Positions 1 to 5,575 of a DNA stretch of 11,864 nucleotides are shown piece by piece (the stretch's first letter is position 1; the number at the start of each line of letters is the position of its first letter). The translations under genes were made by a program, and so were the position numbers. Origin of the DNA: Bog-793 sp050014835 (lineage in GTDB: Bacteria; Actinomycetota; Acidimicrobiia; Acidimicrobiales; Bog-793); contig JBEKCO010000052.1 in NCBI GenBank assembly GCA_050014835.1, forward strand, positions 1 through 11,864. The letters are read 5' to 3'. Below the pieces are notes generated by a model. The model was given only the letters and a program-made list of their open reading frames with translations, was not told where the DNA came from and ran no database searches.

Positions 1-80
1 ACCACCCGGCGCTGGCGCTCGTCGAGATGAGGCTGCACCGTGTCGAAGAACACCTCGAGCGTCTCAGGGCTCAACTCCAC
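1..80 (-). CDS. ISAzo13-like transposase, N-terminal fragment (cut by window edge)
   Basis: Only the first 26 complete codons lie in the window. Reading leftward from a GTG at 80, the peptide begins VELSPETLEVFF and continues DTVQPHLDERQRRVV. The 'LDERQRR' stretch near the N-terminus is typical, from memory, of DDE transposases of the ISAzo13 family. An in-frame TAG at 95-93 excludes a start further upstream, so GTG at 80 is the first plausible start. No Shine-Dalgarno sequence is obvious. The rest of the gene would lie to the left of the window, so I cannot tell whether it is intact. The right-hand end of the element should lie between 80 and about 225, but I could not identify a terminal inverted repeat because the other end is not visible. 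The family call rests on a short stretch. Confidence 0.55.
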   Translation of the reverse strand, partial: MELSPETLEVFFDTVQPHLDERQRRV

Positions 81-176
81 GCCACGAGCGTACTACTCGC
101 GTGTTATTCTGTGGTGGACCCTTAGCGACGCCGTCGCAGCATCACAGCGGGCATCTTCGCAGGTCACGTTATGTAC

Positions 177-190
177 GCTATTGACATAGC
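177..190. repeat. short inverted repeat overlapping a TTGACA hexamer
   Basis: GCTAT (177-181) and ATAGC (186-190) are perfect inverted arms around a 4-nt centre. The dyad contains TTGACA at 181-186, which matches a -35 hexamer. At a 17-nt spacing the downstream hexamer is CAATAT (204-209), only a poor -10 match. An 8-bp palindrome, CAATATTG, spans 204-211. It could be an operator, part of the end of the neighbouring insertion sequence, or chance. Confidence 0.3.
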
Positions 191-227
191 GACCGGGAAA
201 TAGCAATATTGTCGTGGATGTAAGTTG

Positions 228-309
228 CGCCCGCAGGAGGAGTCGAACCTTCCCATTCCCCTTTCAGAGAGGGGGAGCCGCTGCTCTCACAAGCTCCGGC
301 GGTGCGGGC
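228..309 (-). tRNA. tRNA-like sequence with CUG (Gln-type) anticodon loop and abnormal D arm
   Basis: Read on the minus strand, a cloverleaf can be drawn. The 7-bp acceptor stem GCCCGCA (309-303) pairs fully with TGCGGGC (235-229). The anticodon stem CCCCT (274-270) pairs fully with AGGGG (262-258) around a 7-nt loop CTCTGAA, giving anticodon CTG with T33 and A37. The T loop TTCGACT (247-241) is canonical; its 5-bp stem has one A-C mismatch. The fault is in the D region. There are 28 nt between acceptor and anticodon stems, where about 19 are usual. GCCG/CGGC can pair, but the loop is about 16 nt and lacks the conserved GG. The 3' end reads GCA, with no encoded CCA. It may be a degenerate tRNA, a mobile-element tRNA or a tRNA-like RNA. 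Function as tRNA-Gln is unproven. Confidence 0.45.
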
Positions 310-317
310 GTGACACT

Positions 318-348
318 CGGCCCTGGGTGTTCAGAGCACCCAGGGCCG
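318..348. terminator. perfect 12-bp hairpin without a T tract
   Basis: C plus GGCCCTGGGTG (318-329) and CACCCAGGGCC plus G (337-348) form a perfect 12-bp stem around a 7-nt loop. It lies 8 nt upstream of the 5' end of the leftward tRNA-like sequence. Neither side has a run of T, so it is not a classical intrinsic terminator. GC-rich terminators lacking a U tract are reported in actinobacteria. It could equally be part of a longer structured RNA that includes the tRNA-like fold. Confidence 0.4.
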
Positions 349-356
349 TAACGCGT

Positions 357-490
357 GTGTCGACACTTAGTTTGGCACTTTCGTCACGCGATTGCCATCT
401 CTCAGGGGCGTAATTACGGCCGCGTCCTACGCGGCGAATCTGTGCGCCTGACCAGCAGCATCCACCCACTAGGTAACTACTATTAGTAAC
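357..490. repeat. cluster of dyad-symmetric sequences upstream of the small zinc ribbon gene
   Basis: Several symmetric elements are packed here. GTGTCGACAC (357-366) is a perfect palindrome. TGGCA (373-377) and TGCCA (393-397) are inverted, 15 nt apart. CGTAATTACG (409-418) is a perfect palindrome. It abuts GCCGCGT-CCT-ACGCGGC (419-435), a perfect 7-bp hairpin with a 3-nt loop. GTAACTA (473-479) and TAGTAAC (484-490) form an imperfect inverted repeat with 6 of 7 pairs. No open reading frame with good coding character covers 310-544. I read this as a regulatory or structured non-coding region for the genes starting at 545, or as the scar of an insertion. Confidence 0.4.
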
Positions 491-544
491 ATCCCAGTTG
501 TGACCACCTTGACCGGAGTTACCAAAAGGCGTAAGCGTAGGAGA

Positions 545-715
545 ATGGCAAGGGTCCAGCTCTGGGGCTACCGCTGCGAGAGGTGTGCCCATGAGTGGCT
601 GGCGAGGGACCGATCAAAGGACCCGCTCGTTTGCCCGAAATGCAAATCGGCCTACTGGAACAGGCCCCGGAGGAGCGACACCAAACCCGCCATGGCGACT
701 ACGCCGCGTCCATAG
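545..715 (+). CDS. small zinc ribbon protein (56 aa)
   Basis: The product is a 56-residue basic protein with two Cys pairs. C11-x2-C14 sits in 'YRCERCAHEW' and C30-x2-C33 in 'VCPKCKSAYW', with basic RPRR at 40-43. The arrangement, with conserved Trp and Tyr after each pair, matches stand-alone zinc ribbons of the 'YRCxRCGHEW...CPKCKSPYW' type, common in bacteria and archaea and of unknown role. One structural zinc is expected. An AGGAG at 539-543 is only 1 nt from the ATG, too close for a good ribosome binding site. A GTG at 500 would add a basic 15-residue extension that does not look family-like, so I chose 545. The last dozen residues are low complexity. The next gene begins 9 bp after the stop, suggesting cotranscription. 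Confidence 0.75.
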   Translation: MARVQLWGYRCERCAHEWLARDRSKDPLVCPKCKSAYWNRPRRSDTKPAMATTPRP

Positions 716-724
716 ACTCACGAC

Positions 725-898
725 ATGCCACGCGACGCGTTCCCCGGCTACGACGAACCCGTCAACATCGACGCGGAACCCGAGAACACCCTGGGTGGTC
801 GCGTCAACACCGACATGGAGTTCGAGGACGCGGTGAAGCTCATGCTGAACACCGACCTGCGCGAGTCGGGAGAAGAGGCCGAAGTCACTGGTCCGTGA
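725..898 (+). CDS. small acidic hypothetical protein (57 aa)
   Basis: The ATG at 725 opens a 57-codon frame ending in TGA at 896-898. About 47 of 57 codons end in G or C, strong coding character for such a short frame. The product is acidic. Residues 1-26 (PGYDEPVNIDAEPENTLGG) look unstructured. Residues 31-44 (MEFEDAVKLMLNTD) could form one amphipathic helix, followed by an acidic tail. It follows the zinc ribbon gene by 9 bp with no clear ribosome binding site, so translational coupling is likely. Its last 14 bp overlap the end of the convergent membrane protein gene. I do not recognise the family. The helix resembles those of small 'FEEALxxLLNT' proteins, but I would not infer a function. 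Confidence 0.65.
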   Translation: MPRDAFPGYDEPVNIDAEPENTLGGRVNTDMEFEDAVKLMLNTDLRESGEEAEVTGP

Positions 899-2084
899 TC
901 TCCCGCAAGCGGTCCCGACGCATGTGCAGCTCGTTCAGCTTCGGATAGCGATTTAGGTCGGTCCTAACAAGATTGACTGACATGCCCCCCAGCGAGTCAA
1001 TGAGCCGCGCCGCCATGAAGCGCTCGGCGTTGCGGCCATTCCATGCTCCGAGTTTGCGATGTACGTCCTCGACCCATTGGTCGATCGCGCGATTCCACTC
1101 GGCCGTGTCCTCGTAGTCGTCGTCGATCGTCTTGAAACGGCGCAGCTCGGGCGAGAAGTCCGGCCTTGGCTTAACAGGAAGTCCCGGTGGGGGCCGATCG
1201 GTTCGAAATCGAGCTATCTCCCCCAGCACATCTTCGTGCGTCGGTTCTGTGATCTGAACGGTTGGGGGGTAAGCACTGGCCGATGCCCGCGCCACACCGG
1301 GGGTTACTTCGTAATCGGTGCCGCGCCTCGTCTCAACCCATTTGGTCACTTTCGATTGCCCCGATTGGATCACGTCATCATGACGCTCGAATGTGGGCGC
1401 GTCTTTGCTTGGGTCTTGCGCCTCCTCAATCGCCGGGGGGCTGCCGACGCCCTCGTGTGAGATGTGGAACCACTTTGCTATGGGGTCGAAGTTGGTGCCG
1501 TGGACTTCGATCTTCACGAGGAGTGCTCGGCCGGGAATCTCGGGGTGTCCCTCGTGCTCGTGGGACCACAACCACCACCTGTCCTCTCCGTGGATTTTCA
1601 GGACTGTGTCAATCCACACTTGATGGCCGTTCGGCGGGATCTCATCTAATTCAAGTGCAGGGTTATTGCTCCACCCCGCGTCTTTCCTTGGAACGATTAC
1701 CGTGCCGTCGAGGTCGGTGACCATGATGGTGGCGTACACATGGAGAGCCGACACAGCACCCTTCCCGCGCTCATTAGCGATAGCTACCTGGGCCACCGTC
1801 TCGGACTTATGGGTGTCCTGCATCTCGCCGGACCCTTGGTTCGTTCCCCCGAAGACGAGATTTGGAGCACGTTGACGGCGCTCGGTCCGCCACTCGTGCA
1901 AGGCAACGATCCCAAAGAAGATCGCGATTGCCACGCCGACGATAATCCCGACGATGCCGACCACGAGCCACTTGTGGTCGCCCCGTGGAGCCATGGCACC
2001 TGTGGGCACCTTCGCGACGAGTACGGCCGAGGCCGTAACGATCACGCCCCCCACGCCAGCCCCCGTTACGTGACCCGCCGCCAT
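885..2084 (-). CDS. membrane-anchored hypothetical protein (399 aa, or 369 aa from the second start)
   Basis: A strongly hydrophobic segment at residues 39-62 is a clear transmembrane helix, followed by basic residues (RTERRQR). This suggests that the large C-terminal part is cytoplasmic if the helix is a lone N-terminal anchor. Residues 10-26 are also hydrophobic, so starting at ATG 2084 gives a possible two-helix hairpin. ATG 1994 (residue 31, MAPRGDHKW) gives a single-helix protein. Neither start has a good Shine-Dalgarno sequence. Residues about 75-210 look like a beta-rich domain (GKGAVSALHVYATIMVTDLD and repeated Trp). Residues 310-399 are charged and helical. I recognise no named family. 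The gene stands alone, convergent with the two small genes on its left, and its composition is less GC-rich than the purine genes. Confidence 0.7.
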   Translation of the reverse strand: MAAGHVTGAGVGGVIVTASAVLVAKVPTGAMAPRGDHKWLVVGIVGIIVGVAIAIFFGIVALHEWRTERRQRAPNLVFGGTNQGSGEMQDTHKSETVAQVAIANERGKGAVSALHVYATIMVTDLDGTVIVPRKDAGWSNNPALELDEIPPNGHQVWIDTVLKIHGEDRWWLWSHEHEGHPEIPGRALLVKIEVHGTNFDPIAKWFHISHEGVGSPPAIEEAQDPSKDAPTFERHDDVIQSGQSKVTKWVETRRGTDYEVTPGVARASASAYPPTVQITEPTHEDVLGEIARFRTDRPPPGLPVKPRPDFSPELRRFKTIDDDYEDTAEWNRAIDQWVEDVHRKLGAWNGRNAERFMAARLIDSLGGMSVNLVRTDLNRYPKLNELHMRRDRLREITDQ

Positions 2085-2512
2085 GGCCCTGAGCCTAAGT
2101 CCTGCTCACGGAGATTTCCCTGGTCGAAACGCTGCGGCCAAGTCATGGGTGTGTCATTGCACACAGCGCCGGATAACTGGGAACTGCCCGTCGCCCCGCC
2201 GGACAGCCCGCGATGGTCCTCGCCGTGTGGACCGCCGACGCCGGCAGGGCCTTCGCGGATCTGGGGCTGCAGGGTTGCCCGCCGGGCCCGTCGTTCAGCC
2301 ACTTCGCAACACCGGCAACAACAATCGGCGTGCCCTTGCGCGCGATCCGACGGGAATCTCGTGGAGATCGTCGCCAAGGCGCCGTGAGAGAGTCCGGCGA
2401 ATCGGTTTCCCAGGGCCATGGATCGAGGACGACGATCGCGCCGCGCCCGCCCGGCATGATTTTCGCGACCCGCCGGTAACGTTGGTTCCCCACGGACTAG
2501 GGAGGAAGTGCG
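2085..2512. other. gene-poor interval with no supported coding region
   Basis: Open frames exist on both strands, the longest being minus 2143-2493 and plus 2213-2479. They overlap each other, lack ribosome binding sites and resemble nothing I know. GC bias at codon third positions is strong only over about 2213-2310 and then fades, which would fit a decayed gene, but this is weak evidence. A 5-bp inverted repeat GTGTG/CACAC spans 2149-2164. The interval must hold the promoter of the gene at 2513 and probably that of the leftward membrane protein. I could not place either. Confidence 0.4.
2501..2506 (+). promoter_or_regulatory. strong Shine-Dalgarno for the small Cys-rich gene
   Basis: GGAGGA lies 6 nt before the ATG at 2513. 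It is the best ribosome binding site in the accessory region and the main reason for calling this very short gene and its start. Confidence 0.75.
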
Positions 2513-2656
2513 ATGGCGAAAACGGGTGAGAAGTGCACTGACCCAGGGACGTACAGGACGGCTTGCGGACACTGGACCGCCCACATGAGGGAATTCGGCG
2601 ACGAGTTCCCGCGGTGCCCGAGCTGCCTCCGGGCGATCGGCTACACGAAGATCTAG
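2513..2656 (+). CDS. small Cys-rich zinc-binding-like protein (47 aa)
   Basis: The 47-residue product starts MAKTGEKCTDPGTYRTACGH and ends with a CPSC motif followed by LRAIGYTKI. Cysteines are at 8, 18, 35 and 38, with His20 next to Cys18. The layout 'G-x-Y-x3-CGH ... FPRCPSC' resembles small stand-alone zinc-binding proteins of the 'PGxYRC..CGH....F.PCPxC' kind, so one zinc site using Cys18, His20 or Cys8, Cys35 and Cys38 is plausible. Coding support comes from the ideal GGAGGA site 6 nt upstream and the high GC third positions. It is convergent with purL, whose stop lies 124 bp to the right. The function is unknown. The likeness to the first zinc ribbon protein of the window is general rather than sequence-specific. 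Confidence 0.7.
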   Translation: MAKTGEKCTDPGTYRTACGHWTAHMREFGDEFPRCPSCLRAIGYTKI

Positions 2657-2718
2657 CTGGGCTCAACGCCGCGGCGGATGCCGATCGCGCGCGACCGCCG
2701 GTCGTTCATCCCCGCGGT

Positions 2719-2739
2719 GCCGCCAGGCTCGCCTGCGGC
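2719..2739. terminator. candidate terminator hairpin between purL and the convergent small gene
   Basis: On the minus strand GCCGC-AGG pairs with CCT-(bulged G)-GCGGC around a CGAG loop, giving an 8-bp GC-rich stem with one bulge. It starts 41 nt after the purL stop and lies 62 nt after the stop of the convergent gene at 2513, where a bidirectional terminator would be expected. No T tract follows on either strand. Confidence 0.35.
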
Positions 2740-2780
2740 AAGCCACCACCGAAGGTGACCCCCGTATCCCGGCGCGGTCT

Positions 2781-5063
2781 TTAGAGCGCCGCCCGGGCGT
2801 CGAGCGCTGCGGCAATCCCGCCGCTCGCCGCGTCGAGCTCGTCGAGCCCGACGTCGACAAGACCCCGCACGACGAGCCGCTCGCCACCCGCCACTCCGAC
2901 CACCCGGGCCGGGATCCCGGCCTCGGCCGCGAGTCGGAGGATCTCGTCCGGGAGCGGTGTCGCGAAAAGAACCCGCGCCGGCAGCTCGGAGAACAGTCCC
3001 TCGTGCCCCCCGATGTCACCGATCTCGGCTCCGAGACGCGCCGCCCGCGCGCACTCGGCGAGCGCGACTCCTAGCCCCCCGTCGGCGACGTCGTGCAGCC
3101 CGCTGACGAGCCGCGGCGGATCGTCGTCGCCGGACTCGCGCGCGACGAGCTCACGAACCAACCGGCACAGCTCCCGGTGCGCCTCGAGATCGACCGGCGT
3201 GAGGGCGCCGCCGGAGCAGCCGGCGACGGACCGCGCCCAGCGGGACCCGGCGAGCCCGCGACCCGCCGGCCCGACGAGGACGAGCGAGTCGCCGGCGCGC
3301 CAACCGGGCACCGGCGGCTTGCGCACGAGACGCCTGATCAACCCGACGACCGCGACGACCGGGGTCGGATCGATGTCCCGCCCCCCGGACTCGTCGTAGA
3401 GGGAGACGTTGCCACCCACGACCGGGATGGCGAGGGCCTCGCAGGCCTCGGCCATCCCGTCGATCGCCTCGGAGAGCTGCCACATCACCTCGGGGTGCTC
3501 CGGGTTGCCAAAGTTCAGGCAGTTCACGAGGGCGAGCGGGATCGCGCCGGCGCACGAGACGTTGAGGGCAGACTCGGCGACCGTCGCCGCGGTGCCCGAG
3601 CGCGGGTCGACGGCGCACCACCCCGGATTCCCGTCGGCGCTCATCGCGAGCGCCTTCCCGCCCCAGGGGATTCCCGGCGCGGCGAGCTTGAGCACCGTGG
3701 CGTCGCCCTCGCCAGGGCCGATGACGGTGTTGAGGAAGAGTTGGTGGTCGTACTGGTGGTAGACGGGCGCCGGGTCCGAGAGCAGCGACAGCAGGTCCTC
3801 GCCGGGATCGGCGGGCGCGGGGAGGCGCGACGGGTCGTCGAAACGCCGCGCCGTCAGGTCCGCCGGTGGCGCGAGCGGCCGCTCGTACCGGGGGGCGTCG
3901 TCGGCGAGCGACGAGGCGGGCACGTCGGCCGCCACCTCGCCCGTCGCCCCGTCGATGATCCGTAGCCGGCCGACCCCGGACGCGTCCGGCGCGGTGACGA
4001 CGCCGATCGCCGTCGCCTCGACCTCCCAGCGCCGACAGACCTCCTCCACCGCGGCGAGCGAGCCCGGCTCGACGATCGCCAGCATCCGCTCCTGGCTCTC
4101 GCTCGTCATCACCTCGACCGGGCTCATCATCGGCTCGCGCCGGGGCACTCGGGAGACGTCGACGTCCATCCCCAGCCCGGCGTGCGCCGCGGTCTCGCTC
4201 GTCGCGCACGACAGCCCGGCACCGCCAAGGTCCTGGATCCCGACGACGAGGCCGGCCTCGAGCAGCTCGAGGCAGGCCTCGATGAGGCGCTTCTCCTCGT
4301 AGGGGTCGGAGATCTGGACGCTCGGGCGCTTCGCCGACTCCTCGGCCGCGCCCTTCTCGGCGAACCCGGCCGAGGCGAGCACGCTCACCCCGCCGATGCC
4401 GTCACGCCCCGTCGCCGAGCCCAACAGCACGGCGAGGTTACCGACACCGGACGCCGAAGAGAGCACGAGCCGGGAAATGGGCAGGACGCCGAGACAGAAG
4501 ACATTGACGAGCGGATTCGACCGGTAGGTCGAATCGAAGGTGGTCTGGCCCCCCACGGTCGGTACGCCGACGGCGTTCCCATAACCGGCCACTCCGCGCA
4601 CGACACCATCGAGGATGAACCGGCTGCGTGCGTCGTCCAGCGGGCCAAAGAACAGCGGATCCATGACGGCAATGGGCCGCGCACCCATCGTGAAGATGTC
4701 CCGCAGGATCCCGCCGACGCCCGTCGCGGCCCCCTGGTACGGCTCTATGTAAGAGGGGTGGTTGTGACTTTCGATCCGGAACGCGACGGCGATCCCGTCA
4801 CCGACGTCAATGACACCGGCGTTCTCACCAGGACCGACGAGCACATGGGGCGCCTCGACCGGTAATCGCGCGAGGTGGACCCGCGACGACTTGTACGAGC
4901 AGTGCTCGCTCCACATCACGGAATACATCGCAAGCTCGGTATCCGTCGGCCGCCGACCGAGGATCCCGACGATCATGCCGTACTCCTCGTCGGTCAGTCC
5001 CAGACTGCGGTGGCGTCCAGGGTCCTCCGATTGTGCACGATCCGCAGGCTCGTTCAACGCCAT
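2781..5063 (-). CDS. purL: phosphoribosylformylglycinamidine (FGAM) synthase, large subunit PurL
   Basis: PurL catalyses the ATP-dependent amidation of FGAR to FGAM in purine synthesis, using ammonia delivered by PurQ within a PurL-PurS-PurQ complex. The 760 residues fit the small PurL type, which lacks fused PurS and PurQ domains. Visible landmarks are WSEHCSYKSS (51-60, with the conserved His54), FRIESHNHPS (95-104), the glycine-rich ATP-binding stretch GVGGILRDIFTMGARPIA (115-132), QDLGGAGLSCATSE (277-290), SESQERM (321-327), then in the second half NCLNFGNPE (514-522), VVGGNVSLYDE (548-558) and HDVADGGL (657-664). The two halves are the usual repeated PurM-like domains. I chose ATG 5063 because AGGAAGGG precedes it; an upstream in-frame ATG at 5126 would add 21 residues with no family likeness. 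It is separated from purQ by an inverted gene. Confidence 0.97.
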   Translation of the reverse strand: MALNEPADRAQSEDPGRHRSLGLTDEEYGMIVGILGRRPTDTELAMYSVMWSEHCSYKSSRVHLARLPVEAPHVLVGPGENAGVIDVGDGIAVAFRIESHNHPSYIEPYQGAATGVGGILRDIFTMGARPIAVMDPLFFGPLDDARSRFILDGVVRGVAGYGNAVGVPTVGGQTTFDSTYRSNPLVNVFCLGVLPISRLVLSSASGVGNLAVLLGSATGRDGIGGVSVLASAGFAEKGAAEESAKRPSVQISDPYEEKRLIEACLELLEAGLVVGIQDLGGAGLSCATSETAAHAGLGMDVDVSRVPRREPMMSPVEVMTSESQERMLAIVEPGSLAAVEEVCRRWEVEATAIGVVTAPDASGVGRLRIIDGATGEVAADVPASSLADDAPRYERPLAPPADLTARRFDDPSRLPAPADPGEDLLSLLSDPAPVYHQYDHQLFLNTVIGPGEGDATVLKLAAPGIPWGGKALAMSADGNPGWCAVDPRSGTAATVAESALNVSCAGAIPLALVNCLNFGNPEHPEVMWQLSEAIDGMAEACEALAIPVVGGNVSLYDESGGRDIDPTPVVAVVGLIRRLVRKPPVPGWRAGDSLVLVGPAGRGLAGSRWARSVAGCSGGALTPVDLEAHRELCRLVRELVARESGDDDPPRLVSGLHDVADGGLGVALAECARAARLGAEIGDIGGHEGLFSELPARVLFATPLPDEILRLAAEAGIPARVVGVAGGERLVVRGLVDVGLDELDAASGGIAAALDARAAL

Positions 5064-5155
5064 CCATCCCTTCCTGCCGGTGCGAAGAAACGGGAATTCC
5101 GAACATTGAGCATTGACACATTGCATTCGAGATGAACCGCGGCCATAGTGGAGTT
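5064..5155. promoter_or_regulatory. divergent promoter region of purL and the 139-aa gene
   Basis: This 92-bp intergenic region must drive purL leftward and the small gene rightward, unless purL relies on read-through from purQ against the opposing gene. TTGACA at 5113-5118 could be a rightward -35, but no good -10 lies 17 nt away; CATAGT at 5144-5149 is 25 nt away. No clear leftward promoter is visible. AGGAAGGG before 5067 is the purL ribosome binding site. CATTG occurs at 5104, 5111 and 5119, with CATTC at 5124. Confidence 0.5.
5095..5107. promoter_or_regulatory. PurBox-like operator upstream of purL
   Basis: AATTCCGAACATT fits the PurBox consensus AWWWCCGAACWWT, described for purine regulators of low-GC Gram-positive bacteria, at every position. 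It lies 32 nt upstream of the purL start codon. An imperfect inverted half (CATTCGA, 5124-5130) follows, so CGAA at 5100-5103 faces TTCG at 5126-5129. The PRT-fold PurR that binds PurBoxes is known mainly from Firmicutes, so use of this site in an actinobacterium is inference. GGAATTCC (5093-5100) is also a perfect palindrome. Confidence 0.35.
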
Positions 5156-5575
5156 ATGACACCACCGAGAAAGCGAACCTCGATGACCTCGGAGCACAAG
5201 GCGGCGCTCGCCGCGGGCCGGACACAGGGCCTCGCCGTGCGGCGCTACCTGGAGGCCCTCGAACGTAACCGGCCGCGCCGGGGTCGCCGGCCGAGTGCCG
5301 AGTCGCTCCGCAAGCAGCTGAACGACATCGCCGCCCGCCTGAAGGACGCCGATCCGCTGCAGCGGCTCCACCTCATCCAGCGCCGCAAGAGCATCGAAGC
5401 GAGGCTCTCTGCCGGCAACGGGCCCGAGGACATCTCCGCCCTCGAGAAGGGCTTCGTCTCCGCCGCGGCCGAGTACGGCGCCCGCAAGGGCATCGACTAC
5501 GCCACGTGGCGCGAGGCGGGGGTCCCCGCCGAGGTGCTGCGCCGCGCGGGTGTCCACCGGGGCGCGGGGGCCTAG
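5156..5575 (+). CDS. conserved actinobacterial hypothetical protein, basic N-terminus (139 aa)
   Basis: The product has a basic N-terminal third: PRKRTSMTSEHKAALAAGR, then RNRPRRGRRP at 37-46, which resembles an AT-hook (P-R-R-G-R-R-P). A charged helical, probably coiled-coil segment follows at 48-86, with DPLQRLHLIQRR at 66-77. The C-terminal motif is ARKGIDYATWREAGVPAEVLRRAG (109-132 in part). I remember proteins of this layout from several actinobacteria, unnamed and uncharacterised. ATG 5156 has GGAG close before it; ATG 5132 has no ribosome binding site, and 5184 is also possible. The gene is inverted within the purine cluster, divergent from purL, and shares a CTAG stop with purQ. DNA binding is a reasonable guess from the basic motif, no more. 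Confidence 0.8.
   Translation: MTPPRKRTSMTSEHKAALAAGRTQGLAVRRYLEALERNRPRRGRRPSAESLRKQLNDIAARLKDADPLQRLHLIQRRKSIEARLSAGNGPEDISALEKGFVSAAAEYGARKGIDYATWREAGVPAEVLRRAGVHRGAGA

Noticed and set aside
228..348. tmRNA (ssrA) 3' end
   Set aside because: A complete 7-bp acceptor stem, a 7-nt anticodon loop and a T arm fit within 82 nt, leaving no room for a tag-coding region.
500..544. GTG 500 as start of the zinc ribbon protein
   Set aside because: It would add a basic 15-residue leader unlike the family. The ATG at 545 places the protein start where homologues of this type begin.
2143..2493. 116-codon minus-strand frame in the gene-poor interval
   Set aside because: No ribosome binding site or family likeness, and only part shows GC bias at third positions. 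It may be a decayed gene, but this cannot be supported.
3151..4209. 352-codon minus-strand frame inside purL
   Set aside because: It is a frame-shifted shadow of purL with Arg/Gly-rich composition and no domain.
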